From Echria macrotheca (taxonomy: Eukaryota; Ascomycota; Sordariomycetes; Sordariales; Schizotheciaceae), in assembly GCA_030411725.1 (NCBI GenBank), contig MU839835.1, positions 1,507,906 to 1,571,905 on the forward strand: a DNA stretch of 64,000 bases, given 5' to 3'. Below, piece by piece: positions 32,807 to 42,754 of this stretch (within the stretch, counting starts at the first letter, position 1; each line of letters opens with the position of its first letter). The notes beneath the pieces are model-generated. The model did no database searches and was not told the origin of the DNA. It saw only the letters and a list, made by a program, of their open reading frames with translations. Both the position numbers and the translations under genes were made by a program.

Positions 32807-35344
32807 ATGGAAATAGTAATACCTCCGAGGGCACAACATGGACCGTCTACCTTTCGATATACGTGGGACGAGAACGGCGAGGTACAGCAGGTGACCAGGT
32901 TTGTATTGTGTCTAGAAAAACGGCCGGCCGCTTACAGGAAGTAGGGTGTTGGACGAGGGCGCCATCCAGCCCCAACGACGACCCCAGCGAGGGAGACAGA
33001 CGGTCCAGTGGCCCTTTCAGAGCGTCGTCAGCGAGACCGAGGTCTCGAGCGACACGGCGGCATCGGCGCCGATACGGCCGGTGACGTGGCAGCCAAAGAG
33101 GCTACGGGACGTCGACGAGACTTCGATCGAGCAGGATCTGATACCGGACTATGTCAGGAACTACATACGCGGGGAGACGCCCGAGTCGGTGGCGCGGCGG
33201 AAGCGGAATGGTGGGAAGCTCGGCGAGCGCGGAGTCGACATTGCGCATCAGCACCGGCCGCACCAGTCGAGGGCGGCCGAGTTCGAGGGGTTCCGCGATC
33301 TGAACGGGACTACGAGCAGGCTGGAGTCGTCCAACGGCTGGAGCGGTGATGAGGAGCAGCGGCATATCTTGTCTGGCTCGGGCGAGAAGGGGAAAAGGGG
33401 GTGGAGGCGCTTGGCCGTGGGATGGCGAGCGGGTGTTGCTATCAACGCACTCCTTGCGTTTATTATTCTCGTGGTCGGCGTGATATGTCTGACGGTGGCG
33501 GTATCGAGAGGATCTGTAGCGGCAGGCCAGTCGGTCATCTTCACCGGGTCCTGCACGAAGGCGTCAGCGATCAACTGGGGGCTTCAGGCTACCATTAACG
33601 TCCTGGTAGTGGTGCTACTAGCGGGCGCAAACTATGTCTTTCAGGTGCTCAGCAGTCCGACTAGGACCGAGGTCGCGGTGGCGCATTTCAGGAGGCAATG
33701 GCTGGATATCGGCATCCCGTCTTTCCGGAACCTGGCGCACATTCAGAGTACCCGGACGGCTCTGGCCGTTGGTATTCTGTTCACCGCGGCCTTTACTCAG
33801 ATCATGTATGTCTCCTGGTGATCTTCAGAAGTGTCGCTAACCAACTTAGATACAATGCCGTTGTTTTTACGTCTCAGACAGCGTTGGACTACAAGCTCGT
33901 CGTGGCGAGCGAGGCGTTCCTCAGCGGCGCGGCATTCAGCAACGACACATCGAGCAACAGCGGCATGCTGAGCCGTATCGATATCCTGTCTCTCCAGCAG
34001 CAGGCGATCCGCGGCGAGCTTGCCAACCTTACCACGACGCAATTCTTGCAGGAGTTCAGCGGCGCCTTCTCGAGCAGCTTCAACGCCGCACTTTTAATTA
34101 CTAATTCCAATTCCCCGACAAACTCACTCGTCCAAACATCGAGCGCCAGCTCGTCGCTTAGCCGATATGGTGCCAGCGACGGGGTTGCGAATCTCGCACT
34201 TGACCGGTCTGCCATCCGATACTGTCTGGCCCAGCGTGCCGGACAGCAGGCGTGCGAGGTCAGCGTCAACGGGCCACTTCTTGGTGCCGTCGCGCTGCTC
34301 AACTTAATCTCGGTCGTTATTATTGCTGCCGTTCTATTCAAGAGCTCGTTTGAGCCCTTGGCTACGCTCGGCGACGCCATCGCATCCTTCCTGCGGGAGC
34401 CGGACATGTCCACGCGCGGCTGCTGTTTGCTGTCGAAGACGGACGTCTGGCAGGGCCGCTGGGGATTGGATGCGGCGAAATACTGGCTGCCGCGCAATCA
34501 CTACTGGTTCCGATCGCCATCTCTGCCGCGGTGGATGCTTGCCATCTTCGTCTGGGCCTGTCTCGCCGGCCCGACAGCAGCCGCTCTGGCTATTGCCCTC
34601 CTCGCGGATCCCACCACCCGTTTGTCTCCTTTCGGTGTCGCGTCTCCTTACACCGTCGTGGCGCTCCCGGCGTCGACACCAGATGCGGCCGCGGCTCTGA
34701 TCGCAGCTCTGCCGCAAATCCTCCTTTTCGTTCTGTATCTTGTCACCAACGCACTTTTATCCACATATTACCTCTCGCACGAGTCATCGCTCTTCGCTGT
34801 CGGTTCGCCCCGGCCGTTGCGGGTGTCCGCCGACCCCGAAGGCACCCAGTTGACGTCTCTCTATCTGACCCTCCCACGGCCCATCTCGTGGGCGCTCCTC
34901 GTCGTGTTCGCCGGGCTCGGCTTTCTGCTGAGTCAGACCTTTTTTGTGGTTGGCATCCGTCTCTCTGACCTCTCCATCTCGGCTACGACTCCCCAAAGGA
35001 CGGAAATAACAGCGGTGGCTCTCGGTCTCAGCGGGTTGGCGTCGCTCCTGCTGCTGGGACTCCTTGTTGTTTTGGGTATTGCCGTGGTGGCTCTGGGCTT
35101 CCGCCGGGCCCCGCCGGCTGCGCTGGTCAACGGGCGTCCGGTGGGCAATCCGATGGCGCTGCCGAGCGGGTCGTGCAGCGCGGTGATTAGCGCGCGGTGT
35201 CATGCGCGTGCTGGCGAGCGCGGGTTGTGGAGGCGGAATGTGGTCTGGGGGACGGTGAGCGAGGGGGTCGGGATGGATGTGAGCCATTGTACTTTTACGG
35301 CGGGGATGGCTTCGCAGGTTGATGTGAGTCGGAATTATGCCTGA
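32807..35344 (+). CDS. DUF6536 multi-pass membrane protein
   Basis: Exons 32807-32898, 32945-33805 and 33850-35344 give 815 aa. The long frame of exon 2 has no ATG near its start, so the N-terminus must come from a small first exon. ATG 32807 opens a coding-like frame (TFRYTWDENGEVQQVTR) that splices in phase across a 46-nt intron. Residues 1-150 are cytosolic and polar. A DUF6536 block follows: GWRAGVAINALLAFIILVVG, a Cys-containing luminal loop (VIFTGSCTKAS), NVLVVVLLAGANYVFQVLSS, SPTRTEVAVAHFRRQWLDIG. I count about eight membrane spans, with a Ser/Asn-rich extracellular loop after the third. DUF6536 proteins are common in Pezizomycotina, often in many copies, with no known function. The last ~70 residues are Cys/Gly-rich and cytosolic. 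Confidence 0.8.
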
Positions 35345-36002
35345 TTCTTTTTTCAGGGATGGGATTTGGTTTAGGGAGGAGGTGCATCTGGGGGTTGGGA
35401 AATATGCTGGACATTCATCGGGGGACGAAAAAGGGGCATGAAAAGGAGTCATGGGTTCACAGGGGTGGTTTGGTTTGGTTTTGGTTTTCAGGTTTATACC
35501 CAATTTCTCTTTTTGGTTTTTGTGATCAGACACAGGAGTCCATGGTTTGACACCAACAACAGTCGGGGCTACATGAAAATATACGAAAATTCATCAATAT
35601 CTTTTCAACTTTTTGGGAGGTTGGGGGGGCAGTAGATTGACATCGTCTATGAGATGAGATGAGGTGAGATGACAAGTGAATTTGTCAGTGTTTCGCCGCT
35701 CACCGCAGTGCAGTGGTACCAAGAGCCTGGAGAGTCGGAGACGAGGTCCCAAAAAAGAGGAGTTGAAATGGCGCAATCAGGGGGTCCACATTCTCCAAAC
35801 GCCCACTGCACCCGCTCTGTCGTTCCAGCGTGTTTCAACCGCATCGCCATTTGTCTTTGTCAGATTCTCTTTCTGTCGGATTTTTTTTTTAAACTGTGAA
35901 ATTTTTGAGATATACCACCCCGAACACAGTTGAGAGATTTTTTTTCTCGGAGATATTAAAAGAAAAGAAGAAGGAATAAGCCTTTTGGAGACGGGAGTGA
36001 AA
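35345..36002. other. Intergenic between the DUF6536 and fRMsr genes
   Basis: T-rich 3' UTR-like DNA, then a leader with T9 runs (35881-35890, 35939-35946) and A/G-rich sequence directly before ATG 36003. No gene seen. Confidence 0.5.
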
Positions 36003-37471
36003 ATGGTATGTATTGGATTGGCCAAGTACAATACACCACCATTTTGTGTGTGGTGATTATCAAGCAGGTTTGGTGGGACTGGGACTAACGGTTTTTTGTG
36101 TTTATGGATAGGTCCACGCGGACGCGTCTAACTTTGAGGGTGTCTCGTCCAAGGAGGAGGTCTATGAGCAGCTGCTTCTGCAGGCGGAGGGGTTGTTTGA
36201 CGGGCAGCGGAACTGGGTATTTTGGCCTTCCTACCTATGGATAAGGTTGTATATGCTGACGATGGGGGTAGGTTTGGTATGTTATTCCATGAGATTTTTG
36301 GGGGGTCGCGTTTAGTTCTTCACTTGAGCGGAGGGATGTTTGGTGTCGTTGGGCAGGGGGCGGTTTGTCTTTGCCTTTTTCTCGGACTTTGCTATGAGAA
36401 AAGGGGATGGGAACGCCTTTGAATGAACACCGAGAAACGTCTCGTGGATGTTTGGTGGTTCTGTTGCATGGCACAACTCAGCCGACTACCGTTATATGCT
36501 TCAAACCTCTCATCCACGCCATACTATGGGCAGAACAGAGACACTCAGTTTGGGGGGGGGGGCCACATGAAGACAGGAGAGAAAAGAGAGAAAACTGACA
36601 TCCGACGCAGCAACCTCTCCAACGCGGCGTCCCTGCTCTGGCATGCATACAAGTCTCTGCCCGCGCCGTCTTGCCATGTCAACTGGGCTGGTACGTTTTC
36701 TATCACTTCATTTCCTCGTCCAGTTTTTTTTATTGCCCATTTTCGACAACTCCCCCTTTTTTTCAGGTTGTGGTGTTTGGTCAAGGGAGATAGATGTGTT
36801 TACCACATCACCTTTCTTGACTCTTTTCTCTATTATATCTATACCTTACCCCCTTTCAACACCCGGGGACATGTACACCAGGAATCCACAACATCTAACA
36901 AAACCACCGCCACCCCATTTTTTTCTCCCTATATCAACTCAAACCCAACGTCCCCCAGCCTCTCGCCCACCAACCAGACTAGACTCTCACCACCAACACA
37001 CCCCTCAAACACCACCACCAACCAACCCTTACCTCCTCTTCACCCTAGCCAACCACACACACACACACACCCAACTGGAAACCAAACAACAACAAAAAAA
37101 ACGCAACCAAAACACTAACACAGTAAAAAGGCTTCTACACCCTCGACCCCCAAACCCCCAACCAACTAATCCTAGCCCCCTTCCAAGGCAAACCAGCCTG
37201 CCAACTCATCCCCTTCACGCGAGGGGTCTGCGGCCGTGCCGCCTCCACGCGCCAAACCCAGCTCGTGCACGACGTCCTCGCCTTTCCCGGCCATATCGCC
37301 TGCGACGCCGACAGCCGGAGCGAGATTGTCGTGCCTATTCTGGTCGGAGACAACAGGGTCGTGGGGATCATTGATGTTGATTGTGCTGTTGAGGGGGGGT
37401 TTGATGATACTGATAGGAAATGGCTGGAGAGGTTGGCGGGTGTGATTGGGGGGGCGTGTGATTGGCCTTGA
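36003..37471 (+). CDS. Free methionine-(R)-sulfoxide reductase (fRMsr), GAF domain
   Basis: Five exons: 36003-36005 (only ATG), 36112-36216, 36272-36276 (5 nt, GTTTG), 36611-36690 and 37131-37471, giving 177 aa; the yeast enzyme (YKL069W) is 180. The product starts MVHADASNF and contains QRNWVCNLSNAASLLWHAYK, in which V-C comes from the 5-nt exon. The GAF domain carries the three fRMsr cysteines C88 (ACQ), C98 (GVCG) and C122 (HIACD), spaced as in yeast C91/C101/C125. It reduces free Met-R-sulfoxide using thioredoxin, protecting the cytosolic methionine pool. Introns 3 (334 nt) and 4 (440 nt) are far longer than others in the window and hold low-complexity C/A-rich DNA. Without the microexon the frame between W36 and N39 cannot be closed with family-like residues. 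Confidence 0.9.
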
Positions 37472-37883
37472 TATTCTTGATTTGTTTTGGTGGTTTTGTG
37501 TTTTATGTGTATGTGTGTGTTTCTGAGTTTGGATGGTGCTGGTGGTGGTGGTGGTTATGTTTGATGTGAGCTTTTGGGGAAGGGCCTGAAGGGGATGGAG
37601 GGAGGTGGAATGGTGGTCGTCAGAAGTTTGGTTGTTGTGAGTACCTACCTACCTACCTACCTACCTACTTAGCTGGGGGGACTCAATAGAAACAGTGGGC
37701 GCTTGGGATGTGTGTGTGTGCGTGTGGCTGCTTTGTATTCGATGATCTAGCGGTAGAGATAACTTTCCCCCAAAGCTGGTTTTGAACCGCCGACATGGAC
37801 TAGAATAGTCTTTACGGGCAGATAGATATATAAGGTATTTCCACCTAACTGGAGAACCCCCTCCCTGTGAGGGCTTGCACAGT
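37472..37883. other. 3' region of the fRMsr gene with microsatellites and a tRNA-like relic
   Basis: GT-rich 3' UTR-like DNA, then the TACC microsatellite. At about 37747-37796 a tRNA-like A box (CTAGCGGTAGAG) is followed 20 bases later by a B-box-like GGTTTTGAACC, but no acceptor stem closes. Confidence 0.35.
37641..37668. repeat. TACC microsatellite
   Basis: Six to seven tandem copies of TACC. Shorter TACCTACC blocks are scattered through other intergenic parts of the window, a frequent pattern in filamentous ascomycetes. Confidence 0.9.
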
Positions 37884-38010
37884 TAGACCACACCCAATTG
37901 ACCAGCCCTCCAAAAGGATTGCCAGCATCACAAGGTCAGCAGCTTGGAATTCCAACTGTGGTTTACATGCCAGCATGATCTGGGCCGGGTCCCGGGATCG
38001 TGACTCTCCC
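37884..38010 (+). repeat. Dispersed repeat, copy A
   Basis: Starts TAGACCACACCCAA and ends GGATCGTGACT plus seven bases. It matches 54747-54888 in the same orientation, by eye ~75-80% identical, with landmarks in the same order: GACCAGCC, TCCAAAAGG, TTGCCA, AAGGTCAG, AATTCCA, CTGTGGTT, CCAGCA, GGGCC. Many differences are C/T or A/G transitions, compatible with RIP or CpG decay. No open frame and no tRNA or 5S promoter seen. Probably a short non-autonomous transposon or a fragment of a longer one. Confidence 0.7.
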
Positions 38011-38644
38011 CAGAAAAGGGGGTGGAAGCTCCGGTTACGAGTACGTCCTACCCACCCCCTATCAGACCCTACCAGAGAGGAAAAAGAGCCTTGATCACGA
38101 TCCACGGCCGGGCTTTAACTCCCCCCGCAAACCGGTCCCGCAAGAAAAACCAAAAGGTTAAAAAAATAAAAGGCTTGCAAGGCCTACCAGCTAGGTACGC
38201 CGCCTCAGGTAGAGGCGGATAAGTGAATCCCAGATGAACCACATCAGGACTCAAGAACACATCGCCATGATCGACCGATACATAAAAAACAAATACCACC
38301 CACATTGAGGAAAAACTTGAAATAGATACATATCAGCCGGAGCCCCTGCGAGAATACCTTGCCTACCTACCGAGGTAATTCAGAAGAGAAGAGACATTGG
38401 CACGCAACCAGAAGTGTTGCCACCTCAGCACTTCTTAACAGACTTTGGTTTCAAACATAGACACACACTCACAAAGAGCATAAACCACACGAGCGGAGCG
38501 GCGCCTGATAGCCTGAGTGGGTGGACAGGAGCGATAGCGAGGGGACAACAATGGGCATGGTGAGTCCCTAGAACAAAGTCATCGCGGCTGTCCAGCAACC
38601 AATGATGGGCTTCCAAGCCAGGTTCCTCACCTGGATCTGCCCTG

Positions 38645-38850
38645 AATCACTGCAATTTCTACTCTGCTGGAGGGCATGAAGATGGAAGTTTTTTAAAGAG
38701 GACGTGGGCGAGACCCGCTGGCTGCGGGTCATACAAGGCACCCGACGCTCGACGGGAGAGAGATATCCAATAATACACCACGCAAAATCACTGCAATTTC
38801 TTCCTCGCAGGAGGAGGGCATGAAGATGGAAGAAGTTTTTAAAAAGAGGT
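38645..38850. repeat. Two direct repeat units next to the foldback element
   Basis: Unit 1 (38645-38704) and unit 2 (38786-38850) share AATCACTGCAATTTCT, GGAGGGCATGAAGATGGAAG, then a T run and AAAGAGG. The first ~27 bases occur a third time at 39484-39512, on the far side of the foldback element. Between units 1 and 2 is a perfect 7-bp hairpin (GACCCGC / GCGGGTC, 38712-38730). The element therefore sits between copies of the same direct repeat. Confidence 0.7.
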
Positions 38851-38855
38851 ACAAC

Positions 38856-39470
38856 TGTGGGTTGCAACCGAACCTTCAGGACCCACTTTTAAATTCAGAA
38901 AACCCAGAGAAAAAGTGCACCCGTTCTAAGGCCCTCAAAGGGTCAAGGGCAAACAGGTATCCATCGATATCCCAGCGCGCATGCGATGCGCGCATCTGAA
39001 GATGCGATAAATCAATTCTACACATACAAATCCATTGATTTTGACATTTTCAGCTGCGCGCAGCGCATACGCGCTGAGAAATTCCGTTGTGAAGATTTTC
39101 GCTCGTTTTGCGAAGTCTGCCCCAAATGTGCCCCAAATATGCCCGAAGCGTGCTCCGAGCGCGTGTGTTTTTCTGCGTTTTCGACTGCCCGAACAGGCGA
39201 TGAAGTTTAGAGTTAGGGGCAACCGAGTCGAGATGACAAGAAATCTTTACAATAGCATTTCTCAACGCGTATGTAATGCGCGTAGCTGAAAATGTCAAAA
39301 TCAATAGATTTATACGTGTAGAATTGATTTATCGCATCGTCAGATGCACGCATCGCATACGCGCTGAGATATCGAGGCACCTGTTTGCCCTCGACCCTCA
39401 GAACGGATGCACTTTTTCTCGGTGATTTTTGAATTTAAAGTGGGTCCTGAAGGTTCGGTTGCGACCCACA
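38856..39470. mobile_element. Foldback (palindromic) element, ~250-bp inverted arms
   Basis: Left arm ~38856-39105 and right arm ~39234-39470 are inverted copies, by eye ~85% identical. Matching landmarks are TGTGGGTTGCAACCGAACCT at the outer left end against its complement at the outer right end, then CCTTCAGGACCCACTTT, GAGAAAAAGTGCA, AGGGCAAACAGGT, CGATAAATCAATTCTACAC and TTGATTTTGACATTTTCAGC. About 130 bp of single-copy DNA (CCCCAAATGTGCCCCAAATA) forms the loop. Differences are mostly C/T transitions. Both strands show near-identical short frames (MILTFSA near the start, ISQRVC near the end), which is a by-product of the symmetry and not a gene. It encodes no transposase, so it is a non-autonomous foldback element or MITE; its transcript would be a long hairpin. 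Confidence 0.8.
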
Positions 39471-39512
39471 GAAGGCTCTCTGTAATCACTGCAATTTCTT
39501 CCTCGCTGGAGA

Positions 39513-40035
39513 ACTTCCTTCCTATAAACATATTCGGCTGCTTGGCGAGCCACAAAAAAAAAGCGTTAAGAACACGCATGGATTATTCTATAGTCGTGGC
39601 CCAAGAGCCGTACCTTTCTCTATCTCAGGTAGCCAAGGTACGGAATACGGATATTCCGTACACAACCTCGCACTCGACACATCGAATATAACCCGGCCCG
39701 AAACTGGTAAACGAGCCCAAAATTCATTAGAGTCTTGCCAACCACATCAACAGGGAGGCCCCTATTCCTGTATCTTCGCACTTCCCCCCAAGGCTCTTAC
39801 GGAATACACCTGAACAACACCAAAGCCATCACATTTACGGTTTACCCGTCTTAATCCGCACTAACAAAACTCAGAATACACAAAAAAAAACCAATCACCG
39901 ACAGACACCTCAGATTATAATAATTACTCGCCCGCAGGCCCAAAAACCAAAAAGAATAGATACAAGTGATAAGGAAAAAAACCTGCGAGCAAATAAGGCG
40001 TCCGTCCACACATGCAACCCCCTCTCCCAATCTAC
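39513..40035. other. Intergenic, 3' flank of the GH72 gene
   Basis: A/T-rich with A-runs; no gene seen. Confidence 0.45.
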
Positions 40036-41545
40036 TCAAAGCAACAAAGTCCCCGTCAGCGTCAACACCATGACCATGCCCGTCAGGACAAACGGCGTCC
40101 TGTCAATCGACTGCGCCATCGTGACACCAACATTCTTCTTGGGGGAGCCCGTGGCGCTGCCCGACCCCGGCGCCGCGTCGCCAGTGCTAGTGCCGCCCGC
40201 GTTCTGCGACCCGGGTCCTTTGAGGCCAGGTCCGGCACCGGCGCCCTTGCTCATGAACTGCATCTCGTCAGCTTCCATCACTTCTTCCAGGTCACAACAC
40301 ATACGTCTTTGGCCCCGTCGGGAATAGCCGGCAGCAGCGTCGAGTCCACGAGCCAGTTCGAGTCCTTGGTGGGACAGGCAGTCGCAGCATGCGTCGTCGA
40401 GGCGGCACCGCCGCTGCCCGTGGGTGCTGGGTTGGCAGACAGCGCGCTCGCGTACTTGTCGAACTCGGGGAGCTCCTTCACGGCCGCATTGCCGCTCGCT
40501 ATGTCGACAATGCCAAAGCCGTTGTCCTCCATGGCGTACTCGTACATCAGGCCACCCGAGTACACGCTCGTCATGTTGGGGCTCATCAGAGCGGCCACCT
40601 CTCCAAAGTTACGGCCGTTCTTTATGCAGCCGTACTCCGAGAGGCTGGTGGTCTCTGTTAGCGATTGATTTGAAATGTGAACGACAGAAGCCACCTACAA
40701 GATGGGAAGGCCATAGTCGGAAAACGCCTTCACCTTTTGATCCCAGCCAGACGTGATAAAGTCGGTGTTGCACCACGAGTAGTCGTTAAAAGCAAAAAAG
40801 TCACTCCGCTCATCGTCCGTCCCGCAGTTCATGTACTGCGCCATCTGCATGCGGTTCTGCGCCACATCGGCCGCCGAGTATCCCACGGGCACCTTGCGGT
40901 ATCCCCGGTCCGCGATATACTGGCGCATATCGCGCGTCGTGGCCTTGACATAGCGGGCCGACAGGGTACTAGTAGCATTGTCGTTGATCACCTCGTTACC
41001 GGAGAAGAAGGCCAGCGTGTTGTCGTACTTGATAAACGCATCGATCGTCGCGAACACGCTCTGCAGGTAGGCCGTGTTGTACGACGGGCCCGGGTCGGCC
41101 CGGTTGATCGAATACAGCGGGTTGTTGGCATCAAGAATAACGTAGATGCCCGCGTCCGCCAGCGCGTTCATGCACGTGTCGTGGTTGGCCGAGTTGTCCG
41201 TGATGTACACGCGCACCGTGTTGACGCCCAGCAGCTTGAACTGCGCAATGTCCCGCTGGCATATCGTCGGGTCCGCGAGGGGGTCGGATGCATCTGACGA
41301 CCCTCCGGGTTGGTAGTCAATGCCGCGGATGTAGAAGCGCGTGTTTCCCTGCCAGAACGCTGCGAGGCATGGTCAGAGCCGGACACTCTACAACATCAAG
41401 ACAACATACCATTCCCCGACGCCGTCACCGTCGGCAGCGAGGCCCGCTTGCTCGGCGGCTCCTGTTCGGTCGGAGTCGGCGAGGCCTGGGCCAGCCCAGC
41501 AAAGACTGCCAAGGCAGCAGAAGATGCCAAGCCGATCGATCGCAT
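40036..41545 (-). CDS. GPI-anchored GH72 1,3-beta-glucanosyltransferase (Gel/Gas family)
   Basis: Four exons (41545-41410, 41359-40699, 40644-40305, 40257-40036) give 452 aa. The signal peptide is MRSIGLASSAALAVFAGLAQA; an upstream in-frame Met would bury it, so 41545 is preferred. The GH72 catalytic domain runs from FWQGNTRFYIRGIDYQPGG (~47-65) to ~300, with acid/base E168 (FFSGNEVIND) and nucleophile E269 (PIFLSEYGC). Conserved Cys include C79, C108, C224 and C242. The exon 2/3 acceptor was chosen because it alone restores PIFLSEYGC. There is no CBM43 domain. A Gly/Ser-rich linker and the hydrophobic tail FVLTGMVMVLTLTGTLLL signal a GPI anchor. It elongates and branches beta-1,3-glucan in the wall. 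Confidence 0.95.
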
Positions 41546-42754
41546 CTTGGCAACGATCAGGGTTCGCGGGTACAAGATGGATGTGGGGATTCCCAATCGC
41601 CAAGCTTTGCGCCGAGACCTGTCTTGTTCAACGTCTAACCTATCCGGATCTGCTCCTACAAAATTCGTGATGATGGACTAGAAGTCGTCTTGTTCCAAAA
41701 ACGTCGCGCTAAAGAAATCGAGAGCAACTGGTTTGTGTTCGAGCGATGGTAACGAAGAGATTACAAGTTTTTGGTCGAAGAAAAAGAGGAAGATGAGCGA
41801 GAGAGCATCAACAGCAACAGATTGTCAAGAGCGAGAGCAAGAAAGATGATATGTCCACAGCCACGACCGACTCGCAAAAAATGGGCGAGCGATTCGTGGA
41901 AAGAGTGTTGCTGTGTGTGTAAGACAAATACCCCAAGAAAAAAAGGGACGAGTGGAGAGAGTGGAAGGAGCAAAATGTTTCAGCAGAAAACACGGATGGG
42001 GATTCACATAAGAAGGAGGGTGTGTGTGTTGGAAAGAACGAACCACCTCCTCTCTCTCACTCCCCCCCATCCCCAATGACGAATGATGGAGGAGAGCGAC
42101 CCTCATTTTGGTTGTCAGGGCCGTCCATAACGGGGTAAATTACTTGGCGCTCCCCTGTCGATGCATCCCCATTGTCCCAATGGCATCCCCCTCTGGCGCC
42201 GCCACCCGTGATTTCCTTCCCAGCCTGATTCGTATCCGTTGGGGCGGTGCAAAGGACCAAACAGGATCTCGAAAACCCGCGACCAGACGATCCAATTCAG
42301 GACGCTCGACGACCAGTCAAACGCCTCAATTCTCCGAGAGACCCGCGAAGCAGTCAGGACCTCCGGAAATCTCACATCGTAAATGGCTCGGTCTTCTGGT
42401 CCGGTCGACCCTCCACTGTCTCCTTGTTGGCTGCAGGTTTAAGCTTCGTAAGCCCCGAGCCCGGTCTCCACCTGCCATCCATGCAAAACCGGCTCGTGGA
42501 GCCGTCCGGCGTCAACACCAGCCCGTGCTTCGGTATTCCCGCATGCCGTCCGGAACTTGCTGCGAATGCTTCCCACCTGGTCCCGTAAACAAGGTGTGCT
42601 GTGCGGCAGCAGTACGTCACCCATACATATGCCTAAACCCGGTTCCTCATCTGGACTGCTGATAAGCTAAAAAGTATGCAAAATTCTTGTATTGATGGCC
42701 GCCATGCCCGCGCCGTTACCATACCCACAGCTGTTGTTGCTGAACGGCCGTCCT
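41546..42754. other. Promoter region of the GH72 gene and 3' region of BZZ1
   Basis: An A/G-rich (GAGAGA, AAGAAA) stretch at 41760-42050 lies upstream of the GH72 start and is probably its 5' UTR/promoter. Open frames at 42108-42662 (both strands) are Arg/Pro/Ser-rich, use non-ATG starts and show no family features. Confidence 0.45.

Noticed and set aside
37741..38240. 5S rRNA gene (dispersed 5S genes are common in filamentous ascomycetes)
   Set aside because: The repeat lacks the 5S internal control sequence and known fungal 5S start and end.
39035..39304. Short frames on both strands sharing MILTFSA and ISQRVC
   Set aside because: They are the same sequence read from the two inverted arms of the foldback element; symmetry explains them.
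42108..42662. 184-codon plus-strand frame downstream of BZZ1
   Set aside because: Non-ATG start, Arg/Pro/Ser bias and no conserved motif.
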